Both the position numbers and the translations under genes were made by a program. Positions 1 to 9,533 of a stretch of DNA of 64,000 nucleotides are shown piece after piece; the first letter of the stretch is position 1; each line of letters opens with the position of its first letter. The notes below the pieces were generated by a model. That model saw nothing but the letters and a program-made list of their open reading frames with translations. It was not told the DNA's origin and did not search any database. The stretch comes from Brachypodium distachyon (taxonomy: Eukaryota; Streptophyta; Magnoliopsida; Poales; Poaceae). The stretch covers positions 46,404,650 to 46,468,649 of the forward strand of contig NC_016134.3 in the NCBI RefSeq assembly GCF_000005505.3, read 5' to 3'.

Positions 1-1074
1 CCATCATATAGCCAATACTCCTCATCATCAGTAAAATATACATGGTTTGGCAGCAGCATTGGGTAATCCTTTGTCGAAATACAACATGTATAGTTATGCC
101 CCATGAACAATGCATCATCCCCCAAGGTATGCATATCGACGATTTCTTGCTTGTCAAAATCGACTTTGTATATTTCAATACCAGTTGTTTCCAGATCATG
201 AAGCTCACCACGTGAGCAACTCGTCAACCTCCATATTTGCAACACCTCGCCAGACGAGGTCCGGGAAATGTAAGTGTTATGTGCGATGAATGGTGACGTG
301 TCTTTGAAAATTACATCAAGGGTGGCGCAAGAACCTTCAATCGTGTAGCGATGGATCCCTCCAAGCAAACTCATCGCGTAGAATGCCCCTTCGTGAAATA
401 TGCAATCAGAGTACTCTGAAGATTGGACCGAGGAGGTGACCCAATGCCCACTTATTGTCGCCCACCCTCGCAAACGAGAGCTGCCTATAGGGATTGTGAA
501 TCATCATAGCGATGCAATCCCCCTGCGAAGGATCGCAGGATAACACGACCTTGAGATACAGAGCATCCCGGAGCTCGTCCACAGCATGGTCATGCGGCTC
601 CTCAGTTTCCCTTATAGGAGTAGAGTCGTAGAAATAAAGGTCATACCTTTCGAGTTCCCCGGCCTGATTAAAGACGGGGTTTACCTGCTCGACGGTAGCC
701 ACGGGCGGCAACGCGACCTGCTCGCCCGTGACGGGGTTGAGGAGGAGGAGCTCGGAGCGGCCGTCGGCGGTGACGAGCCACCCGTGCGACGAACCGACGA
801 TGTTGCGCTCCCCGATGGGAGGGTCCGGGAGACGCATCTTGTAAGTATTTTTGTCGGCGAGGCTGAAGAGCTCGGCGGTGGTGTAGAGGAGGCAGGGGGT
901 TTGGGACCGCTTGTAGACGCCGAGGCGGCGGATGGCGCGGGCGGCGGCGCACCAGGTGGTGCAGACAACGGCGGACTGAAAGAGATCCGGGAACTCTAGC
1001 TCACCGAGAACGTTGGCAAGGAGATCCGCCGGCAGGCTGGACCAGTCGGGGTCGGGCCGCGGTGACTCCTTCAA
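1..1074 (-). pseudogene. F-box/DUF295 gene, copy 1 (disrupted, runs off the left edge)
   Basis: The product resembles grass F-box proteins with a C-terminal DUF295 (KIB-type beta-propeller) domain, which are putative substrate receptors of SCF ubiquitin ligases. The F-box lies at about residues 12-50 (SSLPADLLANVLGELEFPDL), followed by the DUF295 segment (GSSHGWLVTADGRSELLLLN). Two defects are visible. The frame has no ATG: TTG sits where the start is expected (1072-1074) and an in-frame stop lies at 1108-1110. One extra G after the Trp codon near 461 shifts the frame and ends it at 406. Past the shift, the other frame reads uninterrupted family sequence (SEYSDCIFHEGAFYAM, then NHVYFTDD) to base 1. 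It is a close paralogue of the copy at 7059-8182. It is either a recent pseudogene or an assembly error at one base, but the missing ATG favours decay. Confidence 0.8.
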
Positions 1075-1758
1075 CGGGCAGAGATTTGGACAGACAGGGG
1101 AGGGGATTTAGCTACGCGCTCCTTGGAAATAAAGGACGGCGATGAGCTCGTATCGCCGCTTATGCCCTAGTTTCCCCCGGAGTAGGAGCGGAATTGTCGG
1201 CGGCTTCGATTTGGGGACGAGACGGCCAGCGACCTCGGAAGGGAAGACAGAGGGAGTCGTGGGCTGTGGCGCCGGTTGCAATCCGAGTAGGAAACCAGGC
1301 CTCTACGCAGCAAGTCCTTATGGGCCTTCCAGTCCAGTCATCCGAGACCCTTTTTGTTTGATCTCCTGTTTCAGATTTTGGTGCTTTTATCAATCTCAAA
1401 AACATTTCTCTTATTTACATATGAAACTGAGAAGCACTTCCGGACGTGTTTTTCATGTTTCTAAACAGAAAAAATGGTTTTGAAATTGCTAGAAGCATCA
1501 AAAACTGAAACAGAAGGCCAAACAAACATGGCCTGAAACGGCGGGCTGGATTTCAGGGCCTTTTTCAAACGCATTAAACCAATATTTTTTTGAGGGCACG
1601 CATTAAACCAATAAAGATGGTGCGGGTATTTACATGAGAGACGGAGATCAACAAGAATTACAGTCTAGCCAGCTAGCAAGTAGCAACCAGCGACAATACA
1701 GCAATATATATCACCGTGTTTAATTAGCCTCAATCCAGAGCTACTACAGCAAATTCGA
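1075..1758. other. Intergenic region with no gene seen
   Basis: This is the upstream side of F-box copy 1 and the 3' flank of the first phosphatase gene. Short open frames here have no recognisable protein content. Bases about 1550-1760 probably hold the 3' UTR of the phosphatase, transcribed leftward. No transposon ends could be defined. Confidence 0.5.
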
Positions 1759-4700
1759 TCATTTCTTCTTACAAGCCGGGTTGGACGCGAGGCTGGTAAT
1801 CCAGACCTGGTCAGCCACCACAGGCTGGTCATCGTCGTTCCGGTGCCACGCCCACAGCGCGTGCGTCGCGTTCACCACCTGCAGCCTGCCATGCCCGAAG
1901 CTCGCCTCCCGGAACGCCGACGCCTTGGGCTGCGGCTCCACGAAGTCCTCCGCGAGCCCTTCCCTGTTCCCTCCGTCGCCGATCGTCACGTACACCGGCG
2001 CGCAGGGGTCCTCCTCGCCGTCGCCGCCGCCGTGGACGCGCGCGAACCGCTCGTAGGCGTGCACGTGGCCGGCGAACACCGCGTCCACGCGCGCCCCGTA
2101 GAGCAGGTCCTCCATGGCAGCTCTCATGGCGTCCCCTTCCCCCTGGTGCGCCTCGTTGCTGTTGTACCACGGCGCGTGCACCAGCGCCACCACGAACGCC
2201 GGCGCCGCCTTGCCGTTGCCATTGCCACGGTTGTGGATCCCTGCGAGGTCACGCTGCAGCCAGTCGTGCTGCGGCGACCCGGTGCCGAAGTCGGCGTAGG
2301 AGCCCAGCATGATGACGTGCACGGCGCCGCCGGCCACATCGAAGGAGTAGTAGAGGTTCGACCCCGAAGCCGGAGCCGAGGACCCGGCGCCGGAGACGTC
2401 GAACGGCATCCGCCAACGCGCGTTGTAGGCTATGAATGGTGTCCGCTCGACGACGGGGATCTTCTCGATCTCGTGGTTGCCCTGGGTCACCATCCATGGC
2501 CTCGAGCTCGCCAGCGGCTCCACGAGCCGGCCGAACGAGTCCCACCGCGGCTGCCACGTGTCGGCGTACGAGAGGTCCCCCGGGAACAGCAGCATGTCGT
2601 AGTCGGCGGCGGCGATGTGGGCCAGCGTCGAGTTGGTCCACTCCGTCTGGCCCAGGTCGCCGGCGATGACGAAGGTGAAGGGGAGGCTTGACGGTGGCGT
2701 CCGGAAGGAGAGCTCGCGTGATGATGGGCCTGAGCCGCCGCACCGGTAGTAGTACGTCGTGCTGGGCTTCAGTGGCCCGATGACGGCTTCGTGGATGTTG
2801 CCGGAGTGGTAGAGGACGTAGGAGTAAGTGGTGGTGGTTCCGGTCGCCGAGGACGTGTACTGACCTGAAGTTGTGCCGTAGTCGACTGTTGCCGGCGCGT
2901 CGTCGTCGGTGATCCATGTCACCCTCATCTTGTCAGGGCCGACCGCTGACACGTGCACCTGGAAATTATACCAAAACATGGGCAATGAAACAGCTAAACT
3001 GATGCAAATCCTTTTCAAATCTACTGAAATTCATAAGACAAACCGTAATGTTTCAGAACCGTTGTTAATTTCCCAATTGTTCCAGCTGAAAATCATTTAA
3101 AGATGTGCTGATGTTTGCTTAGCAGTGAGAAAAACATTTCCTACAAGTTTCAACCACATCAAGGGTGATGTTAAATGAGTCTGAATAAAGAGAAGCACAT
3201 TTTTCAGAGGAGGAGAAGCTTGTGGTCATATGTTGTTTGTCTTGTCTTCAGTTAGTACACTACAATCCATGCATGTCCTATCGACCAAACTTCGCAATGG
3301 TTGGCATATGTTTAGTTCTACAGAAAATGGCAAACATATAACTCCACGGGACTGTATAACTGAAGCGTCCAAGACTTATCTGCTATGCTGCAAATGGACC
3401 GGACAGAACACATAGGGGCTGTTGGAAAGATTTGAACGGTACATATACTTCAGAGGCAAAAAGGGAAGAAGCATCACTGAATTCCACATTTGGAGGTTTT
3501 AGTTAGAATTTCTCTTGCAGTTTGTGACTGAAGGCAGTGGAAGGAAATCCAACGCCACCACTAACATTTGGGGGCTGTTTGGATCGTTACCAAAACTGGC
3601 CTTACCAATAAATTGGTCATGCCCATGATTTTTGGTCCCTGTTTGGTCCGTTACCTATTTTGGCTCGCCTTGCCAACCTCGGGCGCGCCCTCGTGCATTT
3701 CTCGCCAACGTGGCGAAGGCGCGGAAATTGTTCGCCAACAAATTGATGACCAAATCACACGCGAGTTTCTCCTCGATGTATAAAGCTGTGCTTCAGATCC
3801 GTAGCCGTCACCGGCCGCGGTGTGAGCGAGCGCTGCTCCGGCGGCCAACCGTCTACCTTTCTTCCTCGTCTCTCCAAGGATTCAAGCCGCACGGATCGCT
3901 GCTCCGGCAGCCACCCGTCGACCTTTCTTCCCCGTCTCTCCAAGGATTCAAGCCGCACGGATCGCTGCTCCGGCAGCCACCCGTCGACCTTTCTTCCCCG
4001 TCTCTCCAAGGATTCAAGCCGCACTCCTGGGTCAGAGCTCAAGATTCCCCTCGGACATACCTTGCTCTCCTTTTCCTGTGGTGTGATTTGCTTGCTGTTG
4101 ATTCTTTTAGGTAGGAATCTACTTCAATGTCAGTCCTATTTGCTAGATCTAAAGTATCTAGTACCAACTCGCTAATTGTTCATCTTCATAGATCACATGT
4201 ATGCCACTCCTTCAAGTAATACAGTACAGTGCTTGATTGATTGATATATTTTCTTTGCCATTTGTCCTGATTGCAAGCACAATACAGTGAGTTCGTTAGC
4301 ATATGAACTTGATTTTGTATCATGGCTAGATGTGATGTCTGAATATTTACAGGCTAATGTATGTATCGATGTTCTGAAGTTCTAGCAGCACTTGCTTGCA
4401 ATGGTATTATTGAGCCAGTATGTACGTGTCTTATTTAATTTTGTTTTTTTATACTTGTGTTATGTGATATATGACAGTGTAATATTGACTATGATGTTCA
4501 AATTCTTTAACTAAACCAATTTCCAAATATTTGGCAAGTTATTTGGCTTGAAACCAAATGAAAGCCAATGATTTTGCCAAAATTTTGACTTCATTGTGGC
4601 TACAATCCAAACACCCACATCTTGTCAATATTTTGCCCATGCCTTTGATTTGGTCATGCCAATATTTTGGTAGGGCTAAATGGGGCACAATCCAAACAGC

Positions 4701-5962
4701 CCCTTGGTACGAGTCCCGACTCTTCAGCAAGATTTCTTTCTATATCTGAAAGTTCGAATGCGGCAAATGCGCGGCAAATGTGCATCAATTTCAGAACGAT
4801 ACTCCTCGCTAACATTTTTTTTTTGAGAAAATCCTTGCTAACATTAGCAATTTGCATTTGGCTGTCTGTGAAAAATGATGCTGTTTGATCCCCCCCGTAT
4901 CAGTAAACAAAAGGGACCATTGATTGGGTTTTCTGTTTCAGACTTTACAAGAACGGATGGACGGTGGATCTACTACTATTTCCCATCTCTACTACACTAG
5001 CATTACATTTAATGCAAGTGTGAACATTTGAAAGCGTGTTTTATGATTGTAGCGTAGGTGTCCTTGCCAAACAGTAGAGCACTCGGACGATAGTCTGTCT
5101 TCACACACTGGCCAAACAGAAGTTTGGCAATCAAGCACTCGTATCCATTTTCGGTTTCCAATAGGAAAAGAGGCAAGACATCATGAGGTACGGCTGAAGA
5201 TTGTCATCATCAATTCCAGCACTAAAAGTTCTAATCAAAATGCTGATGATCAATTGCACCCCAAGATCGAGCGAACATTAAACTACTCCGTAAAAGATAT
5301 AGCCGATTAGTAGGAGTACCAACAAATAAAATACTACTCCCTACTAATCATGGGCTCCTAGGCCAAACCGCGCGTATGCCGACATCGATCGTCAGAAACG
5401 ATAAACAAGAGAGCGATCCAAGTATCCAACCAAATTCTTCGTTTGCAGGTATCCTAGGGACAAACAAGGCATGATTCCTTCCTACTTTCGCACTTTCCGA
5501 GTATTATAATCCATGGTCACGAGGAACGGCAAGCGGCGGTCAGGAAAGCAGGCGGTTGGACTGACTCATGTGGCGAACACTCAATCGAAACTCCCCAAAA
5601 AAAAAGGAGAGGGAAAAGCAGGCGGTTCGACTGGTGTGACATAATGATATTCCTAGAATTTGGACTGTAAAAATGGCTTCGATGATCACGCCGTCCGTGT
5701 CGATCGTTTTCAGAATCTGAGTTCACTGAAGAAATCTTGGGCCAAAACCGAAACAGCATCTCTGATGGTGCGTACGTACCTGCTGCGGCGTCTGGCCGTC
5801 GGCGTCGGCGTCCCGGCGCAGAAGGGGGAGCGTCGCCTTCGCCGCCGGCCGCACGTACGGCGACGTCACGGCGAGGCACGCCGCCGGGACCATGGCCACG
5901 ACGAGCACGAGGAGGGCCAAGAGCGCCATCTTCTTCTTCTTCTTCCCCATTGGCATCGCCAT
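1759..5962 (-). CDS. Purple acid phosphatase, PAP18/20/22-like (PAP copy 1)
   Basis: This is a secreted metallophosphatase that hydrolyses phosphate monoesters with an Fe-metal centre, probably in the apoplast or vacuole. It has two exons. Exon 1 is 5962-5780 (61 codons) and starts at ATG in MAMPMGKKKKK; it encodes a signal peptide (LLALLVLVVAMVPAACLA) and a YVRP motif and ends at CAGCAG/GTACGT. Exon 2 is 2958-1759 and begins VHVSAVGPDK after a TTTCCAG acceptor. The join is in phase and gives 460 residues, normal for this subgroup. All metal ligands are present: GDLG (about 161), GDLSYAD (188), GNHE (221), VHAPWY (His322) and GHVH (358-361). The 2.8-kb intron holds a 1.1-kb transposon. Unlike the paralogue at 9534-11745, the 3' part has no introns. 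The open frame continues 20 codons upstream of exon 2, but that stretch is intronic. Confidence 0.9.
3571..4703. mobile_element. Non-autonomous DNA transposon inside the intron of PAP copy 1
   Basis: The ends are inverted repeats: GGGGCTGTTTGGAT at the left and its near-exact complement ATCCAAACAGCCCC at the right. Both sides are flanked by TTG (3568-3570 and 4704-4706), which may be a 3-bp target duplication as in PIF/Harbinger-type elements, although those prefer TWA. Similarity between the arms continues inward with indels (TTGGTCATGCC occurs near both ends). The interior holds a GC-rich block with a 66-bp tandem repeat and no transposase frame. The superfamily assignment is an inference. 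Confidence 0.6.
3831..4022. repeat. 66-bp tandem repeat, nearly three copies
   Basis: The unit begins CGCTGCTCCGGC and contains TCTCCAAGGATTCAAGCC. Copies start at 3831, 3897 and 3963; the third is about 60 bp. Copies 2 and 3 are identical over their shared length, and copy 1 differs by a few substitutions. Because 66 is a multiple of three, open frames on both strands run through it as 22-residue repeats, but nothing else supports a coding role. Confidence 0.9.
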
Positions 5963-7058
5963 GGCGATCTTTCGACGACGACGAAGATGAGGGGACTGAA
6001 CAGAGCAGGGGAGATGTGAAGGCGGTCCGTGAGGACGGGCGAGTATATAATACGACCGGGGTGGCTGGCCGGCTGGCTGCTCGGGGGGCGGCAATAACGG
6101 CGGGCGGCCGTGGATGGACTGGAATTTATTGAACGGATCGACGAATGAAGCCAGTTTTGGACGATGCAGGTAGGAATCTGACCGTGCTGAGTCAATTTTG
6201 GGCGACCAGTGTCGCAAGGGTGTTCCGGTTTGTTTGATCGCCGGGCCCGTGGGGATGCCAAAAAATGCGATGCGAGGCCGTGTTCTTCGGTTGGGCGGTT
6301 CGCGCGTGTTCGGGGTCGCCGGTGACGTGGCGTTGTGGCGAGGGCGGCGGTTCGCTGTAGTTGTAGTAGCAACGCGCACGTATTGCTACGTGATTTCTCC
6401 GATTCTAAATTGTTATCGAAATAATATATGTATTTGATTTTTTTTAAGAATAGATACATTCATATTTAGACAAATTTGAGTCAAGAATTTAGAATGGGAG
6501 GGGCTACATGCATGGCCCTGTCATACATCGTCGGCTGCAGAGAATATCTGCATCGACAACAGCGGCATATGCCCGTCTCGTAGCAGAGTTTTACAAGCTG
6601 TGTGTTCCTCGCTGGCTGGCTGCCTCTGGTTGCCAAACGAGAATAATGAGATGCGGGTAGCCAGAACCAAATTTATCTAAACTAGATAAGACAGGAAATT
6701 ATTTGCTTGTCATTTAGCACAGCCAGGTCCATAGCCTAATTACCACTGACAATTAAAGCAGGATATTTTACCACTGCAAAATGAAAATACGTCCTTAATT
6801 TCCATGCTACTGTAGAGGCATATAAAACAACCCCTGTTCTGGCCGCCTCTAATATCTTCGACATAGTATCAAATTTCTTGAAGAATGTAGAATAAACACT
6901 GAATTATTTCATCGGCAACAAAGATAATGAAGATGCCATAACGTACCAGTTCAAAAATTGATAAGCAACAAAACAAAAGTAGCTACTACGTGTAATACCT
7001 CATACCTATCCGTGGATCTTAGTAAAACATGGAGTGATCCAAACGGGAACTGGCTGAT
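5963..7058 (-). promoter_or_regulatory. Upstream region of PAP copy 1 (TATA box, candidate phosphate-response site)
   Basis: Read on the minus strand, a TATA-like TTATATACT lies at about 6043-6050, some 85 bp before the ATG. GCATATGC at 6565-6572 matches the P1BS consensus (GNATATNC) bound by PHR-type phosphate-starvation regulators, about 600 bp upstream of the ATG. One such match is expected every 4 kb by chance. The rest has no gene that I can support; a Stowaway-like MITE sits at 6397-6502. Confidence 0.4.
6397..6502. mobile_element. Stowaway-like MITE
   Basis: The left end, CTCCGATTCTAAATT, pairs with the right end, AATTTAGAATGGGAG, as terminal inverted repeats. The element is about 105 bp with an AT-rich centre, typical of Tc1/mariner-derived MITEs in grasses. 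The TA target duplication is not clean. Confidence 0.55.
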
Positions 7059-8182
7059 TTAACCAGTGTTGAGGAGAGACCACATCATTGACATGTTTAT
7101 CCTCCAAACTATATGTTCAACACTCCGGCGATTATCCTTCCTATCATATAGCCGGTACCCATCATCCTCAGTAAAATATACATGGTTTGGCAGCAGCATT
7201 GGGCAATCCTTTGTGGAAACACAACATGTATAGTTATGCCCGATGAACAATGCATCATCCCCCAAGGTACGCATACCCGCGATTTTTTGCTTGTCAAAAT
7301 CGACCTTGTATATTTGAATACAAGCTGTTTCCCGATTGCCGTTCGTCATCCTCCATATTTGCAACACGTCGCCTGTCGAGCTCCGGGAAATGTAGTTACG
7401 TGCGACGAACGGTGACACGTCTTTCAAGATCACATCGCGCGTGGCGCAAGAACCTTCGATGGTGTGTCGATGGATCCCACCGCGGGAGTTCATGGCGTAG
7501 AACGCGCCTTCATGAAATATGCAGTCAGAGTACTGCGAATCATGGAACGAGGTCGTGGCCCAATGCCACATCTCGTCGCCCACCCTCGCGAATGAGAGCT
7601 GCCGGTGAAAGGGGTTGCGAAGGGTCGCAGGATAACACGACCTTGAGATACAGGGCGTCCCGGAGCTCGTGCACGGCATAGCCTTGCGGCTCATCGGCTC
7701 CTTGATCTGGGGAGAGCGGCGTCGTAGAAGTAAAGGTGGTACCTGAGTTCCCCGGCGTGGTTGAAGACGGGGGTCACCTGCTCGACGGTGGACACGGGCG
7801 GCAGATCGATCTGGTCGCCGGTGGCCGGGTTGAGGAGGAGGAGCTCGGAGCGGGCGTCGGCGGTGACGAGCCACCCGTGCGAGGAGCCGACGATGTTGCG
7901 CTCCTCGATGGGAGGGTCCGGGAGACGCACTGCCTTGTAGGTGGTTTTGTCGGCGAGGCTGAAGAGCTCGGCGGCGCGGGTGCCGGCGGCGGCGGCGGCG
8001 GTGTAGAAGAGGCAGGGGGATTGGGAGCGGTTGTAGATGCCGAGGCGGAGGAGGGCGCGGGCGGCGGCGCGCCAGGTGGTGCAGGCGGCGGCGGCGGAGC
8101 GGAAGAGGTCCGGGAACTCGAGCTCGCCGAGGACGGTGGCGAGCACGTCGGCCGGCAGGTCGGACCAGCTGGGGTCAGCCAT
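7059..8182 (-). pseudogene. F-box/DUF295 gene, copy 2 (two frame-breaking indels)
   Basis: The ATG at 8182 opens MADPSWSDLPADVLATV, an F-box of the same type as copy 1, followed by DUF295 sequence (GSSHGWLVTADARSE). The frame ends at about 7691 (tga). Compared with copy 1, there is a 4-bp gain just after YFYDA (about 7700-7727) and a 26-bp loss after LSCDPSQ (about 7612). Family sequence therefore continues in a second frame (DEPQGYAVHELRDALYLKVV) and then in a third (HRQLSFARVGDEMW through NHVYFTEDDGYRLYD) to the stop at 7059. Genes of this family usually lack introns, so splicing around the damage is unlikely but not excluded. The protein probably acts, if made at all, only as an N-terminal F-box fragment. 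A run of Ala residues at about 48-55 is absent from copy 1. Confidence 0.8.
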
Positions 8183-9533
8183 CGGTGGTTCCTGGATTGG
8201 GTCGGCACTCGGCACACCATGCCACCGTCGTATAAGATTGGGAGGCGGCTTGTGTGGTCGGCGCAGAACCGGCCAGCGGCGGTGAAGAGGAGAAGGCGAA
8301 TCGAGTCGTGGGCCGTGGGCCGTGGGCCTGTTGACGCAATTGCAATCAGAGCAGGAAACCAGGCCTGTATTTGTTGTCCTGCGACGTGCCGACTTCCAGT
8401 ATAATACGGACGTACCGATGCAAGTGGGTCGTGACAACTAATTGACCCATCAAAGATTCAAAATTGTGTGCTTGGATAAAAATCGTCTACGAACAGAAAG
8501 TATGATACTACCCATTCATGTACGGAGTAAAGAACTTCCCTGTCAGAGTCTTTTCTGCATTTACCCGCAAAAAAAAAGAGTCTTCTGCATTTTGGGCACA
8601 TTCTTCCGTACGTATTTTGGATGTAGTCGTTTTCCTTTACTTCAGTGAGCTAAATTATATATTTCAGATGTATAAGTACAACATTCTTTGTGAAACTGTT
8701 ACAAATCAAACAACCTACTGTATTTAGCAAAGAGAAAACACATACAGTTGTCCACATTAATTCCTTTGAAGCAAGATTGTGTAACACGATTGCTTGCCAC
8801 CTCAATGATTTTTCAGCCTCCCAAACAGCATCTAGTAATATTCCGGTATCCATCACCATCGACCTCCGCTCCTCCGTTGCCACGGAAGCTGAGACAAAGC
8901 AAGAAAAGAAGCAAAGGAAAAGAAAAGCAATTGCATAATCTTGCCGCAATGGGAGCCCCAGCCTACCTATCCCCTCGCTTCCTCCCCCTCCACCACACCG
9001 CCCACAGCCTCATCTCCGGCGAACCCAACAGCCGCCCACGGCTGCACATGTCAGGTACGGCAAGCCCGCAAGCAACCGCCCATGGGCTGGGGCTGGGCAT
9101 GGCATCTCTCTCAGGATATGCTTACGATGCTCTCTCTCTGTCTGCAAAAAAAAGTCTTCGTCTGTTAATACAATTTTAAACGTAATGGCGCGCGATTACG
9201 TGTACCCAATCCTGTTTCCTCTGCCAGGTCCTCTCGCGCTTAAATCCGGGTCCAGTCCTAACGATGTCGACGAGCAGCCCCTGCCTTCGCGACGACACGC
9301 GTAAGAAGCAGAGCAACAACAAGAGGCAGCTCGTAATCGCCTTTCTCCTCCGCGCGCTGCTGCTCATGTGCGTGGCGTTCCGGCTGGCCGCGTCGCTGAC
9401 CCGCGCTTTGTACACCGTGGCCGTAGGCAGCGTCGGGCTCCTCTTCGCGGCGGCCAACGCGGCGTGCCTCCGGTGCATCGACGGGCGGAGGAGCGTGACG
9501 GGGACGGCGTGCGGAGATTTTGTGGTGGCCGCC
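8183..9533. other. Region between F-box copy 2 and PAP copy 2, with candidate P1BS site
   Basis: F-box copy 2 reads leftward and PAP copy 2 reads rightward, so this segment carries both upstream regions. GGATATGC at 9114-9121 matches the P1BS consensus GNATATNC, about 410 bp before the PAP ATG. From 9264 an open frame of 90 codons runs in phase into the PAP start (see findings). No other gene is supported. Confidence 0.45.

Noticed and set aside
2959..3018. N-terminal 20 codons of the open frame covering PAP copy 1 exon 2
   Set aside because: They lie upstream of a clear acceptor (TTTCCAG) and are not conserved with PAP copy 2. The real N terminus is exon 1 at 5962-5780.
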